A DNA stretch of 64,000 nucleotides from Persicaria tinctoria (GCA_037127255.1 JBANSL010000004.1:31688467-31752466); one strand, 5' to 3'. Positions 23,519 to 35,955 are shown, numbered from the stretch's first letter. Program-made: numbers and translations. Notes: generated by a model from the sequence alone, not told the origin.

Positions 23519-25093
23519 TCACTTATCATTCTTACCTCGCTTGCCGCCTCCACCCATCAGTTCGGAGCAGGCAGACTCGCCATCTTCTTTCCCAATCTTA
23601 CGCTTTCCCGATTCAGTCTTAGATGATCCCTCCCCCAACATGAGCTCAGACCTCCGGATCACCCTAGGGGACGCAGAAGGAGCAGTTGGGACGAGAGCAG
23701 AGGTATCGGCCTTTCGAGTTGGGTTGCTGAGTGGTGGGAGATCATATTCTTCCGAGGCGGGGATGTTTGCAAGCATAGTATCAAAGTCGGCTTGGGTCAT
23801 GTCTGCGGGGATCCCACCAAAGCCATCCTCAAGCTCGGAGTCCACCTCGAAATCCATCATTGCATCATCATCAGTTTGGTAAGGCTCGGGGTCGAAGAAG
23901 GCAGTCTCCTCAGGAAGGGGCATAACATCATTTGGGTGTGTTGTAATAGCAGCAGAGACGGGGGCCGGCACAGCCTCAGCTACGGTGGGGATGGACTCCA
24001 CCTCTTTTTCCACATCAGGAATGACAGGTTGGGTAGATGAAATATCAGCAGACATGGAAGAAGAGTCGGAGGAAGAGGAATCAGAAGAGGTTACCACATT
24101 CTTTCCAAAGCATTTCCAGATTTCGCCTTTAGAGTGACCAAAGGAGGGAGGAACATTGACAGTAGGCTTCCGGGAGGCCACTTGAACCCACTCCCCACCA
24201 TCCGTGGGGAGAGGTCCATCCGCCTGGGTACTCTCTACAGCCGGCCCCTTGCCCAGCAAGCCATCAGCAAAAGCATTACACAGTTTCCGGACGGGGCAGT
24301 CCTCAAAGAGGTGGTCTAGCAGGCCACAACTACCACAACCTTCGGGGAAGTCCTCGAACCACACTGGATAGCATTCGAGGACTCCATTTTCATTGAGCAG
24401 TGAGATCTTCCTCGCCTTGATCAGAGCGAGGTCAGTCGAGATGCAGACTCGCGGGTATCGGAGCCTGGCCCCTTTGGAGCTGAATGCAGCCACTCGCAGC
24501 ACCTTGCCAATATGGTTTTCCTCAATGAGAGAAGTGAGAACAGAGTCACTGATATATTTGATAGGTAATCCCGGGATCCTGACCCAAAGATCGAGTCTAG
24601 TGACAGACTCAGTCCAAGGGTCAAAGGAGATACTCCAGGGGCGGACAAGGAGGAGCTGGCTAGCTACATGGAAGGGGCGTTTTTCCCACACCGCATCTCG
24701 ATCCACAGGGAGATCAAACTTGAGCTCAAACCACTTGTTGGCCACCGGGACAAGCTGAAATCCACCAGTCAGGAACTTCCACTCGAGCCTGATTCTCTTT
24801 CGGACCTCCTTAGCCTCCACAGACTCGCCAATGATAGTAGCGAAGAGAGAGGAGGAGGCGAGAGCAGATATGTTCTCCTGGATGTTGTGCTGAATCACCT
24901 TCAGTTTCTCCATATCCACCTTTGGCATCTTGGCTTTTTTCTCCTTTTTCGGCTTCTCCTTTGTTTTCTCCATCGATGGAATGGGAGTATCCTCCTGAAC
25001 CTGATTTATGCCCTTTCGGGATGTGTTTGGGTGGGGAACGAAGGAATCGTTCCCCATTGGTTTTTTTCCTTTATCCTTTGAGGATGAGGCCAT
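23519..25093 (-). CDS. LINE ORF1: DUF4283 RNA-binding protein with zinc knuckle
   Basis: I take the ATG at 25093 (MASSSKDKGKKP) as start, giving 524 residues; the same frame is open all the way to 25777, the very 5' end of the LINE. Order: basic Lys-rich head, DUF4283 domain (EWKFLTGGFQLVPVANKWFE, then RPFHVASQLLLVRPW and the LPIKY turn), a CX2CX4HX4C knuckle (CGSCGLLDHLFEDC), then an acidic Ser/Pro-rich tail ending GGKRGKNDK. ORF1 proteins of plant L1 elements bind element RNA. No breaks were found. Confidence 0.8.
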   Translation of the reverse strand: MASSSKDKGKKPMGNDSFVPHPNTSRKGINQVQEDTPIPSMEKTKEKPKKEKKAKMPKVDMEKLKVIQHNIQENISALASSSLFATIIGESVEAKEVRKRIRLEWKFLTGGFQLVPVANKWFELKFDLPVDRDAVWEKRPFHVASQLLLVRPWSISFDPWTESVTRLDLWVRIPGLPIKYISDSVLTSLIEENHIGKVLRVAAFSSKGARLRYPRVCISTDLALIKARKISLLNENGVLECYPVWFEDFPEGCGSCGLLDHLFEDCPVRKLCNAFADGLLGKGPAVESTQADGPLPTDGGEWVQVASRKPTVNVPPSFGHSKGEIWKCFGKNVVTSSDSSSSDSSSMSADISSTQPVIPDVEKEVESIPTVAEAVPAPVSAAITTHPNDVMPLPEETAFFDPEPYQTDDDAMMDFEVDSELEDGFGGIPADMTQADFDTMLANIPASEEYDLPPLSNPTRKADTSALVPTAPSASPRVIRRSELMLGEGSSKTESGKRKIGKEDGESACSELMGGGGKRGKNDK

Positions 25094-25797
25094 GGTTGTA
25101 ACACAAGCAAAAAAATTGAAGATTAGCAGATGAGAAAAGCTGTAGAAAATAGAGTGAGAAGAGAAAAGGATGTGGGTTGAACAAAGGCTCAACCAGTTGT
25201 TCTTATAGAGGTTTGAGGAAGCTAAGGTTTGAGAGAGAGGAGGATGCTTACCCCTGGCAGACCGACCGGCCGAGAAAAGCAATCGGCGGAGAGGCAGGGC
25301 CGACCAGACTTGATGAGACCCAAAGGAGGATCTGCAGAGGGAACCGAAAAAGTTCCACACCAAACAGACTAAGAGAGGCCACGGCGGGGGTCGGGCGCAC
25401 CACTCTAAGCGTTGACCCCAGTGAGACGAAACTCCTTTAGAGGACCAGATTTGACAGCGGCCACCAAGGGGAGGAGGATGGAAACCCAGATCCGACAAAC
25501 AGTTACTTGCAATCGAAAGGAATGTGTCCCAGAAAGCATAATCGACAGAGGGAAAGGGGATTTCAAAGGCAAAAGTACCAGAAACTTTTCGATTGAGTCT
25601 CGAAATCCCCAGGGCGACATGATCAGAGATGATTTGACACAAAGAATGAACAATTTGGATGAAGATTTCAGATCTAGGGTTTCTTCGTGTGCTTTCTTTT
25701 TGGAGACAGATTTGGGCAGAGGAAAGAGTTTTTTTGGACGCGTGGGGCGCGTTCTTTGAGCGTGCCTGGGTTCCCATTTTGTTAGGTAATGCCGTAA

Positions 25798-26218
25798 TGA
25801 AGAGAGGGCGATGGACGGTTCAAAGGAAATAGAAAGTTTAAAAAAAAAAAAAAAAAAAAACAGAAAGAAAGAAAAATAAAGGTGGATGCGTTTGTGTCAG
25901 TTATACAAATCAGTGCAGCTGTGATGTGACGCGTGTACCGGTTTACAGCTGTATCCCAACCAACCGCTTACTTGGAAATTTCAAATTAAATCAAACCTCC
26001 CCACCCTACCTTTTTGCCCTCTTTTTTTATTTGAATAAATAAAGAATAAAGAGAACCTGCCCATAACTCCCCCATTGTTACCGGCTTCACCCGTCCTCCC
26101 TTATCCTCTTTCCGTTACTCCCCCAACCCCTACCCCAGTATTTATCCACACTCCTCTTCCATCCCGGCACTCATTCCTCAAATTAAAACCAACCCCAACC
26201 CGAAACGACGCCGTTTCA
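25798..26218 (+). promoter_or_regulatory. Residual promoter and 5' leader of the MYB gene
   Basis: Only about 420 bp separate the LINE duplication from the MYB start codon. The tract holds an A-run, AT-rich TTGAATAAATAAAGAATAAA at about 26032-26051 that could serve as a TATA region, and a CT/CA-rich leader typical of plant 5' UTRs. Longer-range promoter elements now lie beyond the 8.4-kb LINE. Confidence 0.5.
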
Positions 26219-27163
26219 ATGGCGACGATGAACAGGAAAGAGGTGGATCGGATCAAGGGGCCTTGGAGCCCTGAGGAGGACGACGCCCTCACCAATTTGG
26301 TCCAGAAACATGGGGCCCGCAACTGGTCGCTTATCAGCAAGTCGATCGTCGGCCGCTCCGGCAAGTCTTGCCGACTTCGGTGGTGCAACCAGCTCTCCCC
26401 TCAGATCGAGCACCGCCCCTTCTCCTCCGACGAGGACGAAACCATTATCCGCGCCCACGCTCGGTTCGGCAACAAGTGGGCCACCATCGCTCGCCTCCTT
26501 AATGGCCGCACCGACAACGCCATCAAAAACCACTGGAACTCCACTCTCAAGCGCAAGTGCTCTGTTATGATGTCTGATGGTCCGTCTGCGATGGAGGAGC
26601 ATCGGCAGCCGCTCAAGAGAGCCATGAGCGACGGCGCTGATGTTCTCAGGAACGTCTCCGCTTTGACCTTGAGCCCCGGGAGCCCTTCTGGATCTGACGT
26701 CAGCGACTCCTCCGGCCATATCTACCGCCCGGTTCCCAGGCCCGCTGCTGCTATTGTGGTGGAGACGCCGCCGGCCCCTGCAGTTGTTGCGAACACGGAT
26801 CTGAGCCTCTCTCTTCCTGGTTCAGGCCTGGATTCGACAAACGGAGGAGGAATCAATACGATGGCGGTGGAGATCAGCAATCCGATCCAGTTGCTTCCAG
26901 TTCCGATAGCGGCGCCGCCTCAGCAAGTGGTAAATCCGCTGCCTGTTGCGATGCCGGCTACGGCGCCAGCGGCAGGAGAGGGTAGGTACATGGCATTCAG
27001 CCCGGAGTTTTTATCTGTGATGCAAGATATGGTGAGGAAGGAGGTGAGGAGTTACATGGCGGACCTAGAGGAGCAGCAGAGTGGGGTCGGGATGTGCTCG
27101 CAGGCCGCCGGAGGAATGAGGAACGCTGCCATTACTCGACTAGGAGTTAGCAAGATCGACTAG
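26219..27163 (+). CDS. R2R3-MYB transcription factor, MYB44/70/73/77 group (subgroup 22)
   Basis: A single-exon gene of 314 residues; members of this group are intronless and act in the nucleus in auxin, ABA and stress responses. The R2 repeat covers about residues 11-62 with W16, W36 and W55, and R3 about 63-113 with F68, W87 and W106. The start at 26219 ([10 protein letters not shown]) fits the family; an upstream in-frame ATG at 26075 would add 48 Pro/Thr-rich residues and is unlikely. C-terminal subgroup 22 motifs are visible: [15 protein letters not shown], the EAR-like LSLSLPG, and [18 protein letters not shown]. The exact paralogue (44, 70, 73 or 77) is not decided. GC content is much higher than in the neighbouring elements. 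No lesions. Confidence 0.93.
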   Translation: MATMNRKEVDRIKGPWSPEEDDALTNLVQKHGARNWSLISKSIVGRSGKSCRLRWCNQLSPQIEHRPFSSDEDETIIRAHARFGNKWATIARLLNGRTDNAIKNHWNSTLKRKCSVMMSDGPSAMEEHRQPLKRAMSDGADVLRNVSALTLSPGSPSGSDVSDSSGHIYRPVPRPAAAIVVETPPAPAVVANTDLSLSLPGSGLDSTNGGGINTMAVEISNPIQLLPVPIAAPPQQVVNPLPVAMPATAPAAGEGRYMAFSPEFLSVMQDMVRKEVRSYMADLEEQQSGVGMCSQAAGGMRNAAITRLGVSKID

Positions 27164-27620
27164 GAGTCTAGAAGATGAAAGAACGTATCTTTTGGGTGGG
27201 CTTTTCCTCCTGAAAATGCCCCAAATCCTGATGTTTTTCAACCCCACCTAGAATAGAGAAATAAATTTTGGGCCCTAATGTACAGTGAGACGAAGAACGA
27301 TCAGGGGAACTTGCAGAATGAATCAGGGAGAAGAGACAGTTTTTAGATCAAGGATGAGTCTTCTGTTTGGTGTTTTAGCTCCTGTTTTACTATCAAAGTT
27401 AATTTTGGTGGTTAGCTTGCCACAATTTCTTGCAGGATGAACAAGTTTACATACATGACTACAGTAATATATATGAAAATGTTAAAATTTGCTACTTCAC
27501 TGAATTGATGGATTGCTGAAACTTAATTTCAACTGCAACTCGGAGGTTGGCAAACAAGAGAGGCATTCATGATGACAGCTTGAGTACATGAGATTATGAG
27601 AAAACAATTTTAAGTTGATA
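27164..27620 (+). other. MYB 3' untranslated region and spacer
   Basis: A canonical AATAAA lies at 27260-27265, about 97 bp after the stop codon, and is a likely polyadenylation signal. The rest is AT-rich spacer without a gene. Confidence 0.5.
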
Positions 27621-27885
27621 CTCCCTCCGTCTTAAAATACATGTCTTTGGGTTAAGTGTAATGATTAGATGCAAAAAGTATGGTAAGTGTAATAATTAAA
27701 CTTTGGTAATAGAGTATTTGTTTTTTTTAAAAAAAAATTGTGAGAGGAAGAGTAGTGGTGATGTAAAAATTAGGATAATGATTAGATGTAAAAGTAGGTT
27801 AGAGGTAATGATTAAAGCTAAAAAGACATGTATTTTTGACAAAATTTTAGGGGCTTAAAAGACATGTATTTTAAGACGGAGGGAG
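27621..27885. mobile_element. Stowaway MITE (265 bp)
   Basis: Starts CTCCCTCCGTCTTAAAATAC and ends with the exact complement, inside a TA duplication (27619-27620, 27886-27887). The terminal repeats, including ACATGTCTTT/AAAGACATGT, run about 28 bp. It is a non-autonomous Tc1/mariner derivative and well preserved. Confidence 0.95.
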
Positions 27886-27887
27886 TA

Positions 27888-28171
27888 TGATTTTTCATAT
27901 AGCCTGAGATTAATTTGTAACAGGAAAAAAATTAATTCATTTTCTATTCTGAATTCAGGAAGGCAAAACTGCTGCACAAGAATACCGTGTGAACTAATTA
28001 GTGCAACAAATCACACAAGCTTCGGAATGACTAATAATTTCCTGAATCTATTGGAATATCATGACGTTCTTGTGGGCTTTCATGCCTTGTCTGCTTATCT
28101 GCTACCCACTGGTTTGTCGAATATAAATTGTGAAGCTGCCAAGTTGAAATGTGGAGTAGAGAGGAGTTTTA
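27888..28171. other. Spacer between MITE and HMA1 stop
   Basis: AT-rich sequence holding the HMA1 3' untranslated region on the - strand. No distinct polyadenylation signal stands out. Confidence 0.4.
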
Positions 28172-31100
28172 TCATGATTGAGCAATAGTTTGGATAGTGT
28201 CCGTTGGGTCTTTATGTTGTCTTAGTTGCAAAAAGACACCTTTGTACTTGTCAGCCATGTACTTCAGATCCTGCTTTAATGACCAGTTAGGGTCGTTAAG
28301 CGCACGCACTGAATTGAGACATACAATCAATGTGCCTCCTTCATGCAGAAGAACCTGGCAATGACAAGTTCCATTCAGTGATAAAGTTCTGAATCAAAAT
28401 GCCCTGTTACTAGCAATAATCTCTAAGTTCCAAGTTGGTAAATTGAGTTAATCCAATCAAAATCAAAAGGGCCACGTGATCTTACCGTTAACCATAGGGG
28501 AAGAAATCCCAGGACAGATGAAAGAGCGGCCAGAAGAATGCACGATAAAGCAAGTGCCACACTTTGTTTGACCTATCAAGAGAGGAAATTTTCAATCAAA
28601 AACGAATAAGGGAGACAGGACTACACTACAGAAAGAAATAAATCGATCTTTTTAGGTGAATCAGATGTTCGGAAAGGAAACAACTGGAAGCAAAAGTGCG
28701 AGCAGCAGTATATTACCAGCATTGTTGTTTGATGAGCTTTAGCTATACAAAAGGGAACTCCTGATATATTGTCCTGGAGCAACAACACATCTGCTACAGC
28801 TATTGCAGTGGCACTGGCACGTTGAGCCATCACAACACCCACGGTAGCTGCAGCAAGAGCTGGGGCATCATTGATTCCATCTCCTACCATTATTAGACCT
28901 CCACCTGTCATAAAAATCAGTAAACAGCATTTTTTTCAGAGACATCCTGTCACATGCGCACTGGCAAGTATTGAATCAACATTACCATTTTCATGGGATT
29001 GAATGGTTTTATATGCTTCGCGATGAGATGGAGGACAATGTTTCAGTAAGCAATCAAGGGAGGATTTGTAATGTGTGCCACAATGTTTTTTTGGATAGCT
29101 TTTTAAACTTTATTTTTGTCTTAGACGACTTCTCTTACTTTGCATGAATGAACTGTGCCAGCCAGTTATCTTATGCAATTTTGCATTTACACAAATCTAA
29201 GAAGAAGATGGAACTAATTTATAGGTAAATGAAGATTATATCATACCTGCTTCTCTAGAAATGCGTACCACGTGATTGAGCTTGTCCTCAGGCTTCAGGT
29301 CACTATGCACTTCACTAATGCCCACAGTATTTGCAACTCTATGAGCACTTGACTTGTGATCCCCAGTCAGCATCATCACCTTGAATTTCCCTTGTCCACA
29401 CAACCATGCAATCACATCAGAGACCCCAGTTCTAGGAGAATCCTCAAAGTGAAACAGTGTAACCTGCAAGAAAAGGTAGGTTCAGCGAGAATTTGTCAGC
29501 GATCTCAACCTCAAAAGAACATATGGTACCAAGCGAATATTCTAATCCTCATATCCATTCACTATTAATTAGCGAAAACATCAAGTAGCAAAGCCATCAC
29601 CTTTTCATTTACAGAAAGGGCAGCATGAACAAAATCATCTCCATAGATGGATGTCATCACTGCTTGCCTAATCTTGCTTGATTCCTCTACTGTTCTGCAC
29701 CATGAGGTAATGTAATCAACAGATCCCATGACCGCTTTTAATGGTGCATCACTTCCGCTTCCTGACTATATACATTTTTAACTATTAGCTGTTATAGCAA
29801 AACAAGATGGAGAGAAAGTATCGTAGAATAGAACTTCCAGTTCAGATAGTGAAAACACTCTTTTATGAAATCAATCATAAGCCGATTCCATCAAGAGTGG
29901 CATATGCTTTCTTTGATTTACCATATGCTTGAATCATGACGATATACAAGTAGGTTAAAATGTTGGATATGAGTAACACAAGCAATGGGCAAGAGATTCA
30001 GAAAAGTAGCTTTCTGGTTGAAACCAGGGGTGGCCCATTTCGTAATGCTCTATGAAAAGTAGTCAATGAGGTGAAATCGTAGTTGAACATCGTTGTTTTC
30101 ATTTTTAAATCCGGCAAGGTATAACCAGCTATGTCCTAACTCCCAGGTCATATACATTCCAACAACTCATTTTAGGATCATCAGATTAGCAACTAATCCA
30201 TCTTTTTATCACCCCCAAATAATTCAAGCCTTGGATTTAGACCTATCTCTCATTATACCAATTATATAAAATGATACAATATATTATGTAAAACTTGTAA
30301 ATATTGGTATCAATATAAAGTAAAAGATACACTAGAAAAGACCCATTAAGTAGGAGAGGGGGGATTGGGAACTTGGAGCAACTCCCCTTAAAAAAAACGC
30401 AGCTAAATTCCTCTCAAATCTCAGGGATGTGTTTGATTTATGTGGCATTCAGTTAAGGTGGGATATTGACCGACTATGGTTCTGTCTTCAAAGGCAATAA
30501 TGGAACTAAAAAGAGTAACAGACTACCTCAGTGCCAGACAATGTCGCAAAAAGACCTCTTCCTGGTATCGATTCAAAGCTTTCAATAGAAAAAGAAGGCA
30601 GGTCTTTTCCGATGCTATGGTCAACAACAGCTCTGTAAAACACCAATAATCTAGTAAATTAAGCAAGTGAGAGGTGAACCACATCAAAACATTTTTAGCT
30701 TAAGAATCTTCGAAGGTACATGATTAGCATTGGTTAACATAAACATAATTCGGAGCCAAAAGTTAGCAGGCTGCCAATGAAAGTTTTATGAAATATATCT
30801 CTGATTTGCTGTCTAGATCTAGCTGACTACGCTAGTTGACCAATGCAATCATCTAAGTTGATGCCTTTTTTATTTTCCCACTCATAGAAGGTTCCTACAA
30901 GCTACAGTGTTTATGAGGCTGTAAAAATCAATTATGAGCCACCTATATGGCTATATGCACTATGCTTATCAATATTTGATGCAACTAAACATGAAGACAT
31001 TTTTCATCCATATTTTCATACTGACACTTGATTCAAACAAGAGGAGATAGGTGAAAGGTGAGTGAGGATACCAGCAGCCAATAATGTCATCAAAACAGTA

Positions 31101-34100
31101 CATGCAAACTAAAATAACTAACAGCCCTTTTCCCCTAGTACCTTCCAATAGGGTGAGTGGTACCCTTCTCCATGGCTGCAGCAACAGCAAGAGCCTCTTT
31201 TTCACAGTTTGGTGTACAACAGGCACTTTCCGACTCATCATCCAGCTGTCGATGTCCATGGATTGGTTCCATTGCTTTAAACTTGAGCTCCCCAGTAGTC
31301 AGAGTCCCAGTTTTATCAAATGCAATCGTGTGACAAGAAGCAAGAGCATCCAAAACATGGCCACCCTTTAGCAATATACCCTAATACATGGTTGCCAACA
31401 TATAATAGGTTCAGATTATATCTTTCTTAGGAGTGTAATAACAAACACATGAAAATGTCATACCAACCCTTTTTGTAAAGACCATGTAGGTAACAGAATT
31501 ACAAAATCAGAGTTTTGCTGAAGACATACAATCAACCAGCACCAATAACCCATGTCACATTTTCAATATACATCTCACTCATCTCAGATGAGAATAATAT
31601 CCAAACAAAAATTCCAACCACTAGTTAAAAACATTGAGCAACAACTCCTTGTTCCATAGCTAGTCTAAACCAACAAAAGTAGGTTTAATCTAATATCAGA
31701 AACTTTTCAATATATTTCCAAGCCAAGATCCATCTAGTAGGATTGCACATGAAGTTTTCTTAAGAAAATGCATTCATCAATCTCATCATACTGAATGAAT
31801 TGCCATAGAACAGGCAGCAAAGCCAACGGTGGCATGGTCTCATAGTGCAATAAGTGCGTAACAATTAAAACTCCAGTTTTACCTTTCTTGCACAAGCACT
31901 GATTGCAGTAGCATATGCTAATGGAGCTACAGCCAGTGCACAAGGGGATGCTGCTACCATAAGACCAAGAGCTCTGTATATAGATCCTCTGCAGGCTAAA
32001 AAAACACACTAACTATGATAAACCAATTGCTTAAAACATAAGAAAGATTCCTAAGCAAAGCACAAGATTAAACAAATGGAAAAGACAGAAAAAATCTCTA
32101 TTTCCCAGCCTCTTCACAAAATTTTCAAACCATAACATTAACATCAGCAGCATTGATCATAGAATGGTATCTGAATTACCAGAGGTGCCAATGATTGGCC
32201 ACTTGAAAAGTAATGGCCCCATGATAGCAACAGCAACTGATAAAGCAACAACCACTTTGCTATAACCTTCCCCAAACTCATCAAGCCACCTTTGAAGTTT
32301 TGGTTTATTTTGTTGGGCTTCCTCAGTCAGTTGCACAATCCTGTTAAGCATAGACTCTTTCCACAATTTTGTTGCCTGACATATAAAGTAACGTTTTTTA
32401 TTTTTTTATTTGCAGAAGTAGCATGAAAAAAAGACTTTACACCAACGCAGAGAAACATGTCTAGCAATAAGTTAAAAAGCATAGAGGAGCTTCAACAAGT
32501 ATGGGCATCCCAAGAAGCAAGAATAGCAGATTCAACATGATCAGTTTTCAGTCACACATAAATAAATCTTGGTATTTTGTTATGTTAATGCCACTTTCAC
32601 TACGTATCCTCTCAGCAAGTGATTACTGTGGTTTTAGCAAAATATAATCACTACCCAGATATTATATCCCATGAGTAATTTTGAATGGACTCCACTGACA
32701 CATCTCTTCATGATTTATTTAAATGAATGCCCAATTCGTGAACCAGTAAGGCTCCTGTAACTTCCAGGGAAGTTACTACCTTGTAACTTACAATATTTTA
32801 TCAACAAAAGTAAGAAAGGGGACAATTGGACCATCATATTTTGTGGATCTCCATAAGTAATTCCAAACTCGAAGCACAAAGGTTGTACACAAAAATTAGG
32901 AAAATAGTTTTATCAAAATCTTAAAAGCGAACATGTGAAGATCAAGCAACCAAAAAAGAAAAATGTTTATTAGGTTATTAATAGAGTAATTAACTACACT
33001 GGTTGTGTTTTACACAACGAAAGGTGGGAAAAGAAAGTCGCCAGATTAAGTACCTTCACTACCAGCATACCATCCAAGTTTCGGGCTCCACCAGGTATAC
33101 TGTCCCCAACTTTCCTCTCTACAGGCTTGATCTCTCCTGTTAGGTGCTCTACAGTGATAGTTGATCTTCCAAGAGAGACTTCACAATCTACAGGTACAGA
33201 CTGATTTGTTGGGGGGAGGGGGTAAAAAACTATTGTTATCAATCTGTCCATTCCTTAAAACTTCTTGGATGAGGCAAAATGTTAGTAAAAAGATGCTAAC
33301 AAGACGATGGAGCTTTCCTTTTTGTATATTTCTACACATATCAAAGTGAAAAGGTGCATCTATTAGCAAATAAATGAATAATATCATCTGGTTCTTTATT
33401 CACCGTAACAGTTTGGATCGCATATCCTATAAATTTGTAATAGAGCAAAGGAGACATTGCTACAATTTGGAGAATTTTCTTCTCTCTCATTTCTCTATTT
33501 TAGGGTAAGCGAAAGGAGAGGTTAGTGGAAAAATAGTTACAAGTCATAATAATACTACCTTTGTTAACAAAAACATGTTTCACACGTTTTTTTTGGGATG
33601 ATAAAAACCATCAAATATCAATTATGAAATTATAAAAATAATTAATAAAAGTTGTTAATATTACAGAGTATATAGTTTTTAGTTCCTGAAAAAGTGTGCA
33701 TGGATATTAAAGTGACATGTTTTGGTTAACATAAAACAATGAAAAAACTTGTGAGGCATACCTCACCAGCCTGAACAAGAATATATGAGCCGACTTTTAT
33801 GTCTGTAACAGGAACCTTATCATAATCCAAATCAGAAAATTTCCGAGGTACACCGTTTCTCAAATTCAACACAAGTGCAAAGTCTGGATGGTTTTCCTTT
33901 AGGTCCCTTACATCAATCACTGAGCGGCTGGTAAAATACTCTTCAGCTGCATTTCGGAGACACATTAAACATACAGTTTCTCACTATGAAAAAGTAGCAT
34001 TATTTAGCCAGGATGAATTCCTACCTATATGCGCCAAATTAAACATCGCTATAAGCAGTCCTCCTTCCAAAGGATTCCCCATAAATACAGATGCAAAGGC

Positions 34101-35435
34101 AGCAAGAGCCATGAGCACATGGATGTTCACTTTTCCACCAGAGATATCAATAAGAGCATCAAGTGATGCAGAGATCTGATAACCAGAAAGCAAACTAATA
34201 GACAAATCAGTTCAGTATGGTGAGACAAAAGTTCAATTCATGAAAGTTCACTTCTTCATGTAGCAAATGGCTCTAATCAAACTACATGGATTTGAACATA
34301 CAAATAGGGATGAAATAAATAAATCCATGATTGTATTTTGTTGTTAAAAAAAATAATGTAAAAGGATGCAGAAGTATCATTTACATAAATAAATGGTGAA
34401 TTTCATTTTAAAGCACGGCAATCAGGTTTCTACCAAAAGAACAAGCTTAGGCAAATGTATGAGCTGTGAACAATGATGTATCTTCTACTTCAATGACAGG
34501 TCCTTTTTCCTTCTTTTGAAGGACATCTTCTCAAATACGATCTTGCTTTGCTTTAAGCACATATCCTACATCAACTACTATGAACAATTGCATATTGTCT
34601 CGGTTCAGACAATATGCAATTGTTCATAGTAGTTGATGTAGGATATATCCCATGGTAGGATTAGTTGATATAGGACTTGTACGGCCAAACTTTGGCATTT
34701 GAACACTAATTCTTTCAATGTTTTAGTTCAAAACTATCCAATTTGAAATATCATATGCATATCCGTATTAAGCCAGTTTCAAGTTTCGAAAGTAGAGTCA
34801 CCTATATGACTAGTAGAAAACCATCCACAAGAATACTATTTATGATCCCTGGCAACAGCTGAATTTACCAAGAGAAATCAAATGCCATAAGAAGAGTTCA
34901 GAAATTATACCCCAACGAGAGGGAAAGCGGCGAGAATGAAGGCATTCTGCAAGGGCTTCACTGCCGGTTTCGGAACCAAGAACGGGCAAATGACAGCAGC
35001 AACAAAAAGAGCCGCTGAACAGCAACAGAGCTGGAGGTTCTCCCTGAGAAAATTCGCCAAATCTAGCCAACCTACCGCCCTAGCAAACCTAATTACACTC
35101 TCCTGAGACTTGCTCAGCTTGGCTCCGTCCCCGCCGTGGTGGTGGCGATGATCGTGGCTGTGATGGTGGTGATCATGAGCGATATTATCACGGCCGTGGT
35201 GATGATGGTTGTGGCTATCATGGCGGTGATCGGCGGCGGATATTGCGACGGAATTTCTGGAATCGGGCGACAAAGGGGCGAAAATTAGGGGAAACGAGAA
35301 AGGTTTTCTTGAAGCCGATGAAATAAATCGGAGCTGGTGCTGAATTCGGGAATCGGTGAAGAGGTTGGAGCGTCTTGGACGATGACCAAATCGAGGTCCG
35401 TTGACCCCATGGGAGGACGAACACAGAGCGTACAT
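28172..35435 (-). CDS. HMA1: Chloroplast P1B-type heavy-metal ATPase HMA1, 13 exons, 833 aa
   Basis: Exons by GT-AG: 35435-34911, 34175-34025, 33946-33762, 33200-33054, 32375-32180, 31995-31883, 31380-31142, 30632-30527, 29765-29601, 29463-29247, 28904-28717, 28572-28486, 28354-28172. All phases agree and give 2,502 nt, close to Arabidopsis HMA1 (about 819 aa). HMA1 pumps Zn/Cu and other divalent ions across the chloroplast envelope. Residues 1-60 look like a Ser-rich transit peptide; 70-100 is the His-rich tract that distinguishes HMA1. The membrane motif is SPC (ASPCALA) rather than CPC, as in HMA1. Actuator LTGE, phosphorylation DKTGT (D461), HP (about 515) and GDGINDAP (689-696) are all present. 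The gene appears intact. Introns contain a MITE remnant and a perfect 40-bp hairpin. Confidence 0.95.
33555..33732. mobile_element. Degenerate Stowaway-like MITE in HMA1 intron 3
   Basis: Left end CTACCTTTGTTAACAAAAAC after TA, and right end GTGACATGTTTTGGTTAACA, are inverted and imperfect. It resembles the common CTCCCTCCGT Stowaway terminus but is worn, and the right end seems truncated. Confidence 0.55.
34561..34646. repeat. Perfect 40-bp inverted repeat with 6-base loop in HMA1 intron 1
   Basis: 34561-34600 is exactly complementary to 34607-34646; the loop is CGGTTC. The arms begin ATATCCTACATC. It would form an 86-nt hairpin in the HMA1 pre-mRNA or in an antisense transcript. No TIR or target duplication is seen around it, so it is not obviously a MITE. 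Confidence 0.95.
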
Positions 35436-35864
35436 AGCTAATTTGTATGGATTACGGAGTGCGGGGAGTTACATAGAAATTCAGAGAAACACCGAGGAGA
35501 GTGGAATGAGAGACGGGGGAACTCTCACTCGGGGAGAAAGAAATGACAGACGTCACAGACCATCCACTTTTTTAATTATTTTTATTTTTATTTATTTTTT
35601 AGGGCGACGAATCGACAGACGAACAACAAGCATCACACTAAACACATAAATTAGCACGGATGAAAAAAAACAACCCTGAGAACTCATATAAGTCGTCGGC
35701 TAGCGGAAGAGTCGAGGGAGATCCAAAGTGAGCCACGAATGTCGAGAATATGGGAGTGTGCGATGACTAACACGACATCTCGACACCGAGAAAACGGAGA
35801 ACAGTAATCCACTCGATAAAATGTATTTGTACAAAATGTATAAAAAATACACATTATTTTTTGG
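35436..35864 (-). promoter_or_regulatory. HMA1 5' leader and residual promoter
   Basis: About 430 bp between the HMA1 start codon and the Pack-MULE end. It includes a probable 5' UTR and an A/T-rich tract (35560-35610) that may hold the TATA region. Any element further upstream is displaced by 10.7 kb of Pack-MULE. Confidence 0.45.
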
Positions 35865-35955
35865 GGCGTTTTGCAAAATGGCCACGAAATTGGACCTAAT
35901 TTGCGAAATAGCTTCGTTTTGGGACAAATTAGAGAAATAGACGCAATATAAACCC

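Larger units (their letters stand above)
17381..25780 (-). mobile_element. Full-length L1-type LINE
   Basis: An 8.4-kb non-LTR retrotransposon with its 5' end at 25780 and its poly(A) end shown as a T-rich run at 17381-17406. A perfect 17-bp duplication, GTTAGGTAATGCCGTAA, flanks it at 17364-17380 and 25781-25797. It encodes ORF1 (DUF4283 and zinc knuckle), an unexplained middle frame, and ORF2 (endonuclease, reverse transcriptase, RNase H). The only obvious lesion is one stop codon in ORF2. Intact duplication and full length point to a recent insertion. Its 5' end lies about 440 bp upstream of the MYB start codon. Confidence 0.93.

Noticed and set aside
26075..26218. Upstream in-frame ATG for the MYB gene
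   Set aside because: The extra 48 residues are Pro/Thr-rich leader translation; the family starts just before R2, matching the ATG at 26219.
26216..26719. 167-codon frame antisense to MYB
   Set aside because: Mirror of GC-rich MYB-domain codons; no family resemblance.
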